This document shows positions 9,229 through 22,110 of a DNA stretch of 64,000 bases, piece after piece. The notes below the pieces were generated by a model. That model did no database searches. It was not told where the DNA came from and saw only the letters and a program-made list of their open reading frames with translations. Every line of letters begins with the position of its first letter. The stretch's first letter is position 1. Origin of the DNA: Dendrobium chrysotoxum (Eukaryota; Streptophyta; Magnoliopsida; Asparagales; Orchidaceae); the NCBI GenBank assembly GCA_019925795.1, contig CM034305.1:91238433-91302432 (forward strand), written 5' to 3'. The translations under genes and the position numbers were made by a program.

Positions 9229-12200
9229 TGTTGACCTCATTTTTGTATGAGGTCATTAGAGCCTAATCCAGACTTCAAATCAATCCTGAACTTAAGTCAA
9301 TCCAAACCTTGATTCAGTTCTGACCTCGATCAAAATCCAGACTCCAGCCTAGTCCAAGATTCAAACCCTAGTTCAGATCTTGATCCTGCCTTTGATCTAG
9401 TTCAAATCACTTTCAAACACTTATGATCACTCCAAATGATCATGAATGGTTGAGATGATTCAAATCCAGATACTTAAACTCAAGATCTATATCAAATTCA
9501 GATTTCCAAATCCAGAATTCAAGGCCAAAGACCTGAGTCCTAAAAGCCTTTTTCAGGGAATTTTCAAACATTTCAAACCCCAGTCAAATGACCTCCGATT
9601 CATGATCTGTCAGTTGCATACTGATGTGGTACGTCTCTAGAGGCAAACCTCCAAGTTTGAGCCCATTTTGGAGTCTCTAACCCCAGAAACTAAATTTAAA
9701 TCCAAAGGCTGTAAAACCTTCAAATATTTACGGCCTGTGCCACTGGACCCATTATTTTGGGAAATTTGACCTTGGAATTTCCCCCAAACCCTCTAATCAC
9801 CTCCAGACCATTGATATTGATGTGTTTAACATTAATCTACATCTTTTTGGACCCACCTCGACCCAGGATTCATCCGGGGTCAAAATGACCAAAATACCCT
9901 TTAAAGGGGTTTTTTAGACTTTTGACCAAAATTTAACATCGTTCAACATTTTAAACTTTTGAAACCCCTTCCAATGAATGTTTTATGATATTTGAGACCC
10001 ATTGAAATCAAACCCACCCCTTGGTTTGACCTGTTTGACCAAGTCAACTATGGTTGACCAAATCCACCTTTAACCCAACCATTGTTATTTTCAACATTTG
10101 AATCCATCTCAAACCAATCTAATGCTTCAAAATCATTTGTTCGGACACTCATGACATGTCCAAAGATTTCCAAGTCAATCCTCCCTAGGTTTGACTTGGT
10201 CAACCCATTTGGAGGGGTCAAAACCCTCTCCAATTTCATGTATTCACTTAAAGTCTCAACACCATGGCCCCATGTCCCTTGATATTGACTCCTACAGCAT
10301 ATTTGACTCCTCCCATGCATATCCTAGTCATCATTGACTAGTCAACAAGTCAAGGAGTCAAAAATCTTTGAGATGAGGCCCAAGTCATGGTCATTTGACC
10401 ATGCCACATGGACAAATCTTTTCCATCTCCCAAAACCTGCTCTAGACTGCTCAAAAGAGGTTAATTCCCCCTCCTAATTGACTTCTAATCCAGCCCCATT
10501 AACCAAGCCATGCCTTGGTTTAGCCAAATGGAGGAAAAGAGAGGTGGTCCCCCCCTCTTGGCTCAAGGCAATCCCTCTCAACCTCAGCCCTTTCTCCTGG
10601 TTTTGAGCTGCCCATGGGACACTTGGCAAGCATCTAAAGCACCTTTGATTAAATCCTAGCCATCCAATTCAAAAGCAATGGGTTAAGTGTAGGAATTTTG
10701 ACCTAAGTGGGCATCTTACTCATTTTTCACCCTAAGTCTCAAACTCCAGCATCCCCAAGACTCTCCAGCAGCTCCCCACACTCTCCAGCACCTCCCAAGG
10801 CCATTCCAAGCCTTCCCCCACCATTTCCACCATTAAAACCCTCATTTTAGTGGAAAAGGAGAGAGAAAAGAGAGAAATACCTTCTCTCTTCGATATCTTC
10901 AAATTCAGCCGTCAAAATCTGTTGGGGTCTTCTATAAACTTGAGCGTGGACAAACTACAAGTTCAGAGAGCCCAAGAACATGAAAATCCACCGGGTAGAT
11001 TGTAAGATATCTTCACTTTTAGTTAGAATTTAAATTTGAAACTGTACAAATTTTGCAATGCATGGAGCCTCCAAACTCCAGGCATTGCAAGATCATGTTG
11101 CCCCCTAGCTACAGTTCAAATTTCATCGAATTTCGTTGAGTATTTTGCAAGATATGGACGTTTGAATTTTTTTGGTTCTGGTTCAACTAGAGCCGTCCGA
11201 TCGCGCCTGAAGGCGCGATCGGACGGCCACGCCAACCGGCCTGATCGCGCGACGGCCCCTGGGTTCAAACCCGCGCCCTTCAGACGACCGCGCGGGCGAC
11301 GTGGCTTGATCCCAGCCGTCGATTTCGCGCGCGGTCGATCGGACGGTCGGATCGACCGTCCGACGTGTTTAAGTGATCCGCCCGGGATCTGACACGTGCC
11401 CTACCACGTGTCGAACGGCGGCGGGCGGCGCAATCATTGCCGCCGCCGTTTAAATCTCAATTTGAGTCAAAATTAATTCAAAAATGTCCAGAAACTTCCA
11501 AAATTCACAGAAAATTCATTTTTCCACCAAACATGATGTTTTTGGGCTCGTTGGAAAGGTAATTAAGTGTAGAATTTATTAAAATTAAATTTGAGTTGTT
11601 TTGATCTCTGGATTGAGAGAAAACTGCAGTTGTTTGTTTACCATTTTTCTCAATTTTCTTGCAATCCAGGGGTCAAATGGATCCCAAATTTTGGTGGAAT
11701 GTTTTTAAGCATCTTAGGCATGTTCCATAATTTTTTTAGGGTCAGATGCTTAATAGTTTTCTGTGATGTGAATTTTTAAGGTTATGGGTCCAATTTGGAC
11801 CCAAAACTTTGAAAATTCATAACTCCCTTCCTGTGTAGAATTAGGCTGCATGTTTTGTGCTGTGTGTGTGCATTTGGGTCAGGGTTAGTCACACCAAATT
11901 TCAAGCCCATTTGAATAATAGAAACACCTAGGGAAAATATTTAGTGAAAAGTCTAGAAAACTTAGAAATTGCCTAGGGGATTGTACACACATCCAATAGA
12001 GGTGAAATTTGAACACAGAAAACTTAGTGACATAATGAGCCTTAGGTCCAAATTTCACTGAATTTGGAGGTCATTAGGTCAGAAAATTAATTACCCAAAG
12101 TTTCAGCCTATTTAAGGACCCAGAAAATTCAAAAAAATGCAATAAATCCAAATTAATTCCAAAAATTACAAATAATACCTCAAATTGACCAGAACTTAGT

Positions 12201-15000
12201 CCTCTTACTAGGAAAAATAAAATCCCCTTGACTGGACTCCTAATTTAACTTTAATTTGACTTTTAATGAAAATCAATAATTAATTATATTAATTAATTAA
12301 AAATTATTAAAAATCCAAAATAATTTCCAAACACTTGGAAACACTCCCATGGGTCATTTCTGACCTTTGGGATTGATTCCATGCAGTTTGGGATGAGTTT
12401 GGATCAAAATGATCAAAACCTTCCTAATTAAGCAATTTTAAAAATTCAATAATTAAGGAAGCTTTGAAAATGCATAACTAATTACAGAAAAATCCAAATT
12501 GAGCAAACTTAGTGTCAATCAACTCCAATTAAGGTCTAGTATTTTCTAAAAATGTCAAACCTCCAAAATCTGGTCAAAGTCAAAAAGTCAACTTTTCAGT
12601 CAACCGTAGTTCAAAACTAGGCTCGAACTTCGAAAAATCATAACTTTTCATAGAAAACTCCAAATTGAGTGTACTAACAGTCTAACAACTCATCATAAGG
12701 TCTAATATTTATTAAAAATCTGAAACTTACAAAATTAATTTTAATTTGAAAAGTCAACTTTGGACCCCTTAATTAACTAATTAAAATAATCCATAAAATT
12801 CTAAAATTTAATAAATCATTCAAAATTCCAGAAAACAACAATTTTATTTTAAAACCAGCAACCAATCAGTTAATTAATCTTCAAACTTTAATCAAACTCA
12901 AATCACTTAATTATATCGGGTACCACTAGGTAACCCAGGCCTACGAGGCTATTAAATTAGCCCCAAGGAAGGTGAAATAAACTTCATGGCCTCGGTGTGC
13001 AACAAAGGTGGTATTCAATAAATAATTAAAATCAATTTTAAAATCAAATTTAAACCATTAAGACTTAAATTTCAATTAAAATCTCCCTTAACCCTTTCAA
13101 CCAATCAGGACATCAAACAACTTCAATCAATTACCCATCCTAAGAACTACCCCAGCCACACGACCTTCTACACACACTTTAGATGATTTGCTAGGACAAC
13201 CAACTCTAGATTTAGGCTAGGCCGATATTTCCTTTTCTACTGTGTGCCGAGTTTTTCGAGTTTTCATTGCATGTTATGATTGAAATTGATTGATGTGTTT
13301 GTTTACTTTCTTTACTGCACTCTGTGAATTGATGTGATGGGCGATTAGATTACCCTTAGGTTAGGAACGATCTGGATGCTCACTGGATTTTCTGCAGGTG
13401 GCCACGCTCGTGCAGGGCAATAAAGGGGGCTAAATAAATCATAAATATAAATGCTACAGGTGCTTCAGCTGCTTAGCCCCCAAATAAAAAGAGCGTGGCC
13501 AAGTGTGTTTACTTTTCTGCACGTATATACATATAACTGCTTGGGATGTATTCTAATATTTAAATGCTTAGGATAACCCTGCAGGAGAGTCTAGAATTTT
13601 TGTTTTTATATTCGTGTAATTTGTTTGAGTATTGAGTTGTGAAAGTGACACTTTGAGTTTGGGATACATAGATCCAAAGGTTGGATTCCAAAGAGGAAAG
13701 GATACCCCTTCGGGGGATAGTCCTTATCCATTTGGAACTCCAAATTTGGATCACTTCACTACCCAAAGTGGAAAGAGTAACCTCCCCCTCAAGGGAAGAG
13801 TTCTCTTTTCCATTTGGGTATCCAACCACGAAGAATCTAAGGAGCTCGAGGAAGAGAAGACCGAGAAGTTGAAGACATAGAGTATCCCACTCAAAGTAAC
13901 TTGCGTCTGTATTAGGATTAAAATCCGGGTTATTGTTAGTGGTGCCCGGCCACTTTTAATTTATGTAAATCTGGGTTGTAATAAGCAAGGCAATTTGCCT
14001 ATGGACATTTACTTAACTAATTTGATTATTTAATGTGTTGTGATTTAATTTGATTGCGTATAGGATTGCCTGCTTTTCTTAGTTTTTTTTGGGCGGTTGA
14101 ATGCCGTTCTTTTTATTTTAGCCTGGAATTCGTTAGGCTCTTTAAGGACCAAAAATATTTCTATTCATAACCTATATTTAAAATTTTAAGATTTAAATAA
14201 CATAGAAATTTAACGACCTAGGGAATAGCCGGAATCGTCCGGGGTCGCATGCATATTACTGCATCTCTCTCCCTCCTTGCTATAAGACACTTCCCCGCCC
14301 GTGGGTAGAGTCCAGATAATCCGACCTATGAGGATGAGGTGCTGGATCTGGGGAAGTCTAGTCTTTTCAAAAAAAATTATTTTATAAGCCTTTTTTAAAA
14401 TTTCATGCATACCAGATTTGGATACTTTAACTAGCATGCATCGCATTAGAAACTTATTAAATTAAAATTTTAATTGCATTTTAGTCTAAGCATTCCACCC
14501 GACATAAGTCAAGGGGTCAATTAGAAATCTGCTCTAGATGTCGACCCCAACTTCTTAAACCAATCTTAAATAACGTCCCTGATCACTCTGCATCAAAAGA
14601 CCGGACTCATGGTTTTGAAGCGTTTAGGTGGTTTAGCTGGCTCCCCAATCCAGGCCGGGGTAAGTCCAGATTTTGCACTGCATTAGTTAGGTTCGGACTA
14701 CTGTGTTTCAGTGTCTAAATTTAGAATTAGGATCCGGGGCTGATTTCTTTTTGAGTCATAAGACCCCAACCTCCGGGAATACAATCCCAAATTTCTAATA
14801 AAATGCTCAACTCAAATTAAATATTCTTTCAATCCAAAATTTAAAGCCCAACACTTAGCTTAGATCGGGGCACTTCTGAATTGTTTCAGAATCCTAAAGT
14901 GTCCCCTACCCTTCCTCATTTGATTCCAAAATAAATGTTCAATCTTGCTCCAATCCCTTTTCAAAATCCAAATTCACCTCTTTGGCATCACTTCTAGAAA
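9229..15000 (+). mobile_element. Probable 3' LTR of the Tat element (right end uncertain)
   Basis: A TGTTGACC start follows a purine tract, as expected where a 3' LTR begins. The opening bases form a hairpin: TGACCTCAT and ATGAGGTCA separated by 6 nt (9,232-9,255). The region has no credible gene and is AT-rich except for a GC-rich block at 11,190-11,450. It ends in sequence I cannot assign. Tat LTRs of several kb are known. Without the 5' LTR the right border cannot be set; I see no abrupt change until somewhere between about 14.0 and 15.6 kb. Confidence 0.4.
11192..11450. repeat. GC-rich cluster of perfect inverted repeats with a G-box dyad
   Basis: Four inverted repeats lie within 260 bp. 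First, 16-bp perfect arms at 11192-11207 and 11212-11227 with loop TGAA. Second, 10-bp arms at 11339-11348 and 11354-11363. Third, GACACGTG at 11391-11398 facing CACGTGTC at 11405-11412, which gives two G-box (CACGTG) cores. Fourth, 11-bp arms at 11414-11424 and 11440-11450. The surrounding DNA is strongly AT-rich. G-boxes bind bZIP/bHLH factors in plants; a regulatory role inside the LTR is inference. Confidence 0.8.
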
Positions 15001-15640
15001 TCTCTAAACAAAATTTCTGCCATTATTTTAATCGAAAGTTTTCGTAGGGGACTCCGGCCTCCCACGATGTAATTAACTACGAGGGCTTGCGCTCGTAGGA
15101 GATTTAGAACCCACATCTAATTTTTCAAAACTAATTTTTAAAACTCGATTAGTTATCTTTGGGAAAAATCAAATCACTAATGATCGTTATCGTTATGTTC
15201 GAACGATTATTAACAAATGATATCTTCTCCCTTCAAGGAGATATATCTTTTGTTAAAATGAATTCGAATATAAAATTAACGATCGCTCCTCTTGATTATT
15301 GTAGCTCGATATTTGACTGAACCTTATTTTGACCCTTTAGGGGCCATATGAAGTTCTCTCTTGAATTTGGCTACGATATTCAAGATAGAATTCTTAATTC
15401 TAAATCTGAACCCCATCCTGAAATTTTATTTCCACCTCCCGAGGTGGTATAATATTTTTGATGGGTTGTTTGATTTTAGAATTAAATTTTAATGTTAATT
15501 CAAAAATTCCCAAAGAAGACTAAATTTTTCAAAACTCGCTTTCAAATACACCAACAGATACCTAATCCTAATGCAATTGGCTTCATGATGGGATTGAATG
15601 CCCTTAAATTTGCGCTGGAACTTTATATATAATTATACAT

Positions 15641-16066
15641 ATAGATATCTAGAAAACCCAATTCAAGCTAAAACACTCAGGTTCAAGATAAATTAAGTCA
15701 TGTTTTAAGTTAACTCGATCTATTTTGTGGCTTATAAAAGAACTCGCCTCAAGCAAGTGATCATGATCCTAAAATTTTTTCCTAGTGAGTGAATAAAACT
15801 TAATAGTCGGTCCTAATTATTGCTATCTATAAAGTTAACTCTGGTGACTACTTATAGATATCTAGAAAACCCAATTCAAGCTAAAACACTCAGGTTCAAG
15901 ATAAATTAAGTCATGTTTTAAGTTAACTCGATCTGCTTTGTGGCTTATAAAAGAACTCGCCTCAAGCAAGTGATCATGATCCTAAAATTTTTTCCTAGTG
16001 AGTGAATAAAACTTAACAGTCGGTCCTAATTATTGCTATCTATAAAGTTAACTCTGGTGACTACTT
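15641..16066. repeat. 213-bp tandem duplication, two copies
   Basis: Copy 1 (15641-15853) and copy 2 (15854-16066) are nearly identical; I see only two or three substitutions (for example tctattttg versus tctgctttg). The unit holds AT-rich non-coding sequence with a GTGATCATGATC motif and no ORF. The high identity means a recent duplication, probably by replication slippage or unequal exchange. Confidence 0.93.
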
Positions 16067-16151
16067 AATGAGGGATAAATTCTCAAGATGAACTACTAAT
16101 TGACTACTCTTGTTGCGGGCTTGAATATTCATGGTAGTAAAGTAATAGAGT

Positions 16152-17041
16152 TTTTTTGTCCTAGCGTTTCACGTGTATCCAACACTCAAACAGAGAACTT
16201 AAAAACACCAAAATTTTTATATGAAAAATCTTGAAAAGGGGAGAAAACCAAGGGCCACGCCCAGTCAAAATGATTCCACTTGACCAGGTTACAAAGATTG
16301 ATCCGTCCCTAAACTTGAGGATGATCAAATTACAGTAGTACATGAAGTGGGTTAAACTTTGTGTGACTATTCGTGAGTTTACAATGATGACTGTCGGTAG
16401 AAGTTTGACGGTGGTAGAGTTGAGGTCCGATTGCTGTCGAGCAAAAGTTCGGCAATGGTCGGGTGGAAGTCCGACGATGATGGTGGTTGCTGGTTAAATG
16501 GAGGAGAGTTCTCTGATTCTTCTCCTATTTTTTCACTCTCTTCCTTACTCTTTTCTTAGTGAAGAATGAGGGGTCTATTTATAGTTTTCTGAGAGTGGCA
16601 TGTCATGTAAATAGGGAGAAAATCAAGGGCATGTTGGGAGTATTTATATGGACAATCGATATCAACTCCCTCGATTATAGATTATTTATCAAACATTTTA
16701 TTGTCTTAATGATATCAGAATTAGGTGATATTTGGCCCGTTGAATTCGTCTCGTCGAGCCACTCGATTTGACTATAAGCACATCACATTCATATAGTATT
16801 TGGTCATCCTATTAATGTTCTGAAGCTTTCAAGTAGGCTTTGGTCCTTTGATTTAGGTTCATTCGCACTCAGATTGGACCAAATTTGGTGTTGTTGGGCT
16901 CGTCTCCATGAGATGTTCAATTTGACTATAAGTTTGTTGAAATTGGAGTTCAGATGGCCCTAGATTTAATTTTGGAAGTTTTCAATTCAAATTTAGCTCG
17001 AGATTTGTGCCCGATCAAGATAATTTTTTGATGTTATTTCA
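16152..17041 (-). mobile_element. Ty1/copia-type LTR, family A, minus orientation
   Basis: This is a member of the repeat family seen at 17,941, 21,006, 22,465, 27,399, 30,015 and 31,513. On the minus strand it reads from the U3 start near 17,041, through a TATA box (reverse complement of 16574-16583, CTATAAATAG), to a U5 with the 'ttttccacgtaaaaat'-like block typical of plant copia LTRs. The ends are approximate and no clear target duplication is visible. No internal coding region adjoins it, so it is a solo LTR or a fragment. Confidence 0.65.
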
Positions 17042-17940
17042 ACTTTGTTTTCTGATTATCACATTGACAACTTCTTCAAAGCTGGGTAGACAACTTCATC
17101 AAGTCAGATCTTTTGACCAGGCTATATAATTGTTGTATTATCATTTATTTCCAATATAGTCATGAATGTAATCAATTCTTTAATGCTCAATCGCCCACCC
17201 AAATCTATAAATAGGGGCCGGTCAAGGTGTGGGCTCAATTAATATAATTTTATGCACCCAAAACCCATTTCACTGAAATCTCATATCTTATCATTCTTAT
17301 AAATCTTCTTTAGCTCTCTACTTTGTTATTCTCTTTTTCACTAATTCTATAATACGAATATTTATGAATTCAACAATAATATCATGAACAACACTAATCT
17401 CAGCATAAATTTAATTCAATCTCATCCCAATTCAAATTATCATAGGTCAAGAATTTAAATCTAATAATTCAAATTAAAATGTTAAATTATTCTTAGTACA
17501 AAAATATGGATATCCATAAACATAGAAAACGAACTGAATCGAGCAAATATTTGTTTAATTAATTAGTGTGTAACAGATATTAAGATGTCATTAAAATAAT
17601 CACTTCTAGTTAAGTTGTTATCGTTTTCTTGGCAGTGCAACTTTCACCAACGTTATTTATGAATAATTTTTCTATTTATATATAAAAAATGTCTTTGATC
17701 AGAGAAGGCCACTATAAATTATTATTTTTCTTAAGATACTGTCTTGCGGATTTACAGTTCTATTATTTTGATTAAATATTCTGTACTTCTATTATAATTT
17801 TGTGTGGACTGGAGAGTGTTAGAATTATGTTGTGGCCGAGGTCTGACTTTACTAATAGGCCTATTTGGTGTGCTAGTGAAATGGAATCTATGTGAGAATG
17901 AAAAGTAGGAAGAGAACGGGAGAGGAAGAGAGTATATGTG
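17042..17940 (+). other. AT-rich spacer with one promoter-like block
   Basis: There is no gene here. A block at about 17,100-17,330 carries CTATAAATAGGGGCC, a good plant TATA context, followed by a pyrimidine-rich stretch. That pattern is typical of an LTR or pararetroviral promoter relic, but no coding region follows and I cannot name the source. The rest is AT-rich and featureless. Confidence 0.35.
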
Positions 17941-19299
17941 TGTTGCGTCCTAGAATATTTGCGGCGGTAGAGAAATATAAAATTTAACGTCTTAGTTTTA
18001 TACGAAGATCCTGAACACAATCAGATAAGAGAGATTGTGCAATATTTATAAGAGACACAAAAATTTTTACATAAAAAATCCTAAAAATGAGAAAAATCAC
18101 ATGGCTTAGCCGAGTTTGAATGAACCCAGTAGTATTTACAGTTGATTACAAATGAGACCCTTCATTGGAGGGAAAGCTTTGGCTTGATGTAACAAATATA
18201 CATCATATAGAATGCATTGCACGGTAGAAATTGGAAGAATCAGTATTGATATGTTAGTTTGGTCAGCATGACCATAGTCGACGGGCGAAGGAGGTCAGAA
18301 AATCGTATTCAGGTGACGGTGATCGAAAGGACCATAGTCGATGGGTGATGGAGGTCGAAAGGACCGTAGTCTGGCGATAGATGTCAGAAGAACCATTGTC
18401 TGGCGATGGTGGTCGGAAAGACTGTAGTCGGCAGGTGACGAAGGTCATAAAGGTGTTATCTGGCGACGGAGGTCGGAAGTACCATTGTCGGGTTGAAGTC
18501 AAAGAATTATTGGAAGCCCGGAGAAAGTCCGGCGTCATTCAGCGGCCGAGTGTAAGTCCAGTATCAGTCGATGGCCGGGCAGAACTCCGGCCTCAGTTGG
18601 TGGTCGGGCAAAAATTTTGTGTCAATTCATGGTCGGGCAGAAATCTGGCGTCAGTTGATGGCCAGGCAGAAATCCTGCATCAGTCGGTAGCCGAGCAGAA
18701 ATTTGGCGTCAGTTGGTGGCCAGACAGAAATCCGACGGTGGTCGAGAAGGAGTCTGATGGCAAGAGAACTCAAGTTTTTCTTCTTCCTTCTCCTCTTATC
18801 TAGGTCCCCTTCCATGAGAAATGTGGGGTCTATTTATAGTTTTTTTGAGAATGGCATTGCCAGTAAATAAGGAGAAGATCATGGGCATATTGGAAGTGGT
18901 TTGAATTGACGGTCGATATCGATTCCTTTGATCATAGGCCGTTTATCAAGTATTTGAGTGCCTTAGTAATATCAAAATTTGGAGATCTTGGGCTCGTTGG
19001 ATTCGTCTCGTTGAGCCGCTCGATTCGATTATAAGCATGTCACATTTGGAAATTGTTTTGGTAATTCAAATTATGGTTTGAACCTTCAAAAGATGCTTTT
19101 AGTCTTCGATTTGGACCTATTTGGGCTCGGATTGAGTCAAATTTGGTGTCGTTGGGTTTTTCTTTTCGAGTCGTTCAGTTTGACTATAATTTTGTAGAAA
19201 TCAAAATTCATATGCCCCCAAATTTAATTTCGAAAGCTTCCAACTTAATTTGTCATGAGATTCGTGCCCAATCAAGATAATTTTTTTCATGATATATCA
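17941..19299 (-). mobile_element. Ty1/copia solo LTR, family A, TSD ATGTG
   Basis: The plus-strand ends are TGTTGCGTCC...GATATATCA, flanked by a perfect 5-bp duplication ATGTG (17936-17940 and 19300-19304). The TATA box lies on the minus strand (complement of 18830-18839, in 'ggtctatttatag'), so U3 is at 18,840-19,299 and R-U5 at 17,941-18,830. R-U5 holds an imperfect minisatellite of about 29-bp period (best at 18,600-18,735). No internal domain or second LTR is present: a solo LTR formed by recombination between LTRs. Confidence 0.88.
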
Positions 19300-19509
19300 A
19301 TGTGAAAGCTCAAGAAAATTATGATCACAAATGAGAATGGAATCCATTAAAATCAATCAAAAGTCTAGCCAAAAAAAGTCTCAAATTGAAGAAATGTTAT
19401 TAAAAAGAGAAAAAGTATAGCGCTACATAAAACTAACAGTACAATGCAACACAAACTACCCTGGATATGTGTCATCTTTTGATTCGCTAAAAGAGGGTGA
19501 GGTCAAAAG

Positions 19510-20178
19510 TAGGGGTGTCAATAGTTGACACGACCCAAACCCGACTCAAAAATTTTGGGTTAGGGTCAACCCGTTGGTCAAACAGGTTAAGTTTGAGTTC
19601 AACAAACAGACCGGTTTCAAAAATCGGGTCGAATTTGTGTTGACCCGGAAACTCGAGAATGACTCGGAACATACCCGACCCTAACTCCCACTATAAACAA
19701 AATCCCAATTTCTGCCCGCACTCGCGAGGCAACCCGGCCTCGCCCCGTCCTCCTCTCCCGTTGTCCCGTCGCCGGCGCTTGGTTCGAAGTCCTAACCCTA
19801 GGCTAGCTCCGCAGTTCACACTATGCCACCACCATCGAAACCCTAGGATAGCTCTGCACCACCGGCGGTCGGTCTGTTCATAATAAGGTTTGCTTTTCAT
19901 CTACTTTGGCTTCGACGACGTTCCTTCCTGTCATACGGCTTTGACGAGACAAGTCACCTCCTTCGATAGTTCAGCAAAGTTCCTCCCATGTGAGCACTGC
20001 TTCAGCCATAACCCATTTCGTGTCTGGTAGGGTCAACCCGGAAACCCGATAGGTCAGGTCCTGGATGAATTTTATGACCCGTTTGTGAAAACGGGTGGGG
20101 TTTGGGTCGTGTCAAATAGTGTTGGTCAGTTCCGGGTTCGACTCGAACCTGACCCGCAACCTGATTTTGACACCCCTA
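19510..20178. mobile_element. hAT-like non-autonomous element with TAGGGGTGTCAA ends
   Basis: The left end TAGGGGTGTCAA and the right end TTGACACCCCTA are perfect 12-bp terminal inverted repeats 669 bp apart. The flanks GTCAAAAG (19502-19509) and ATTGAAAG (20179-20186) match at 5 of 8 positions, fitting an eroded 8-bp hAT target duplication. Both subterminal parts are rich in GGGT/ACCC ('acccgac', 'gggtca'), as in hAT elements, around a GC-rich centre. There is no transposase; the ORFs inside are short and low-complexity. By ends and size it is a MITE-like deletion derivative. Confidence 0.75.
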
Positions 20179-20329
20179 ATTGAAAGGGCCCAACGAGTGA
20201 TTTTTAGGCAAGCTTAGTAATGATAAGTAGGCTAGGCGAGAATGTGGGTGAGCACTAGAAAGAGGAGACCTACGGCCAACAAACTTATTGATGTTGATGG
20301 CAACCAGCATGGGAGATCTTAGGTCGCCT

Positions 20330-20330
<1 letters not shown>

Positions 20331-20411
<81 letters not shown>
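20331..20411. repeat. (AG)n microsatellite
   Basis: About 40 AG units with a single interruption (GATAGA near 20,379). Confidence 0.97.
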
Positions 20412-20414
<3 letters not shown>

Positions 20415-21005
20415 GTGAGTTGTTATTGCGGGAAAAGTGAGGCTTTGAATGGTCACGACGAGATGAGTTGAGGGTTCCGTGAATATGTGCCTTCCTGTAG
20501 TTGAGCTTGGTGAGCTTTCATGAGGAGGATTGCTTTGGAAGAGAGAGATTAATTAAGGTGGTGGTCCGAGCATGTTGCGAGTGTCGAGTCTACCACATGA
20601 AAGGGCAAGCTCCATCGTGTGCCAGAACGAGTAGTGCCTGTTGATCACAGTGAGTGAGTTCCCCGTACAACTTGCACATCTTGGAACATTAGATGAGTTA
20701 CACTGTAAGCCCCCTTTGAGGGGTAGTTCCTCTATCATAACTCACTAGCTACTTACTAAGCACCTAAGAAGGTATATGCAACTATATAGAGAGTGTGATT
20801 TTAGAATGAATTAAAAGAAAAATCCCTAATTTAAGTTTGTGGTATTTTTTCAATATATATTTGATCTAATTAAATATATAAGCTAATAATTAATTAATAA
20901 TTTATAAAGTGGATCAAATAGTAGTTTTTATTTAGATAAATTAAATCAAGAATAATATTAATTTATATAATTAATATAGTGTTTTAATTAATTAATACTA
21001 ATTAT
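20412..21005. other. Spacer without recognised feature
   Basis: Mixed-composition sequence to about 20,800, then strongly AT-rich. A 61-residue minus-strand ORF at 20,553-20,738 has no recognisable motif and I do not call it. Confidence 0.5.
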
Positions 21006-22110
21006 TGATATGTCACAAAAAATTAACTTAATCCCACATGAATCTCGAGGTGTACTCATGTTGGCAACTTCTGAAATTAAATTTAGTGCCATATGAACTC
21101 CAATTTCAGTAAACTTATAGTCAAATTGAACGTCTCAAAGAGATAAATCCAACGGCACCAAATCGGTCCAATCCGAGCCCAAATTAGTCCAAATCGGGGG
21201 CACAAAGCACATTTGGAAGGTTCAAAGCATAACTTGGACGACCAAATGATATCAAAATAGAGTATGCTTATATTTGAATCATGTTGCTCGGCGGGACGAA
21301 TGTAATGAGCCCAAAATCAATTAATTCTAACATCATTTGGGCACATAAATACTTGACAAACTCTCTATGATTAAGTGGATCAATACGGGTCATCCGATAG
21401 AACACTCCAAATTCGTCCCATATCTTCTCCATGTTTATGGGGTATGCCACTCTAAAAAATCTATAAATACTATTTCTACATGAGGGGGACTTGGACCTTT
21501 TACTGGAGATTGGATAGAATTCTGAGCCTTCAAGAATTTAGAGCTCCACCCAAGCATCGTCGTCAATGAACTTTTGTCAACGGACCACCGCCCGGCTACT
21601 AGCCTTCATTGTACTTTTGCTCGACCATCATCGGACCGCCGCCTGACCGCCATCAACCGTCCAACCACCGAACACGGCTGGACTTCTGCCCGACCATCGT
21701 CGGACCACCACCCAACTTCTAACCGTCGTTGACCATCGTTGCCCGCCGACCACGGTCCCTTCGACCACAGTTGCATGCCAACTATGGCCCCTCTGACCAC
21801 CTTTGCATGCCAACTATGGCCCCTCCGACCACAGTCGCCTGCTGATTACGGTCCCCCCGACCACCATTGCCCGCTGACAATGATTCGCCCGGCCACTGTC
21901 GCCCACCGACAACGGTCCCCCTCGACCACCATCGCCCGCCGACTACAGTACCTTCGACCTCCATTGCCCACCAACTATGATCCCTCGGACCTCTATTTCT
22001 CACCAATTATGATCCCTCCGACCTTTATTACTCGCCAACTATTGTCCTCTGACCTCCGTCGCCCTTCGACTATGGTCCCTCCAATTTCTATCGCCCAAAT
22101 ATAGTCCTAC
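21006..22110 (+). mobile_element. Ty1/copia-type LTR, family A, plus orientation, 3' part lost
   Basis: It starts TGATATGTCAC, continues through the family U3 ('gaactccaatttcagtaaa', 'accaaatgatatc') to the TATA box CTATAAATAC (about 21,462) and an R region. The R region contains a minisatellite of about 32-bp period at 21,740-22,090, units beginning GACCAC at 21763, 21795 and 21827. The U5 end found in other copies is missing or too diverged, so this copy is truncated on the right. Confidence 0.75.

Noticed and set aside
11036..11392. 118-codon ORF
   Set aside because: Its Arg/Pro-rich translation simply reflects the GC-rich stem-loop block in the LTR.
18263..18803. ORFs of 91 (-) and 140 (+) codons
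   Set aside because: They lie in the minisatellite of the copia LTR at 17,941-19,299 and have repeat-like translations.
21606..22104. ORFs rich in Trp/Gly or Pro/Thr
   Set aside because: Shadow frames of the roughly 32-bp LTR minisatellite.
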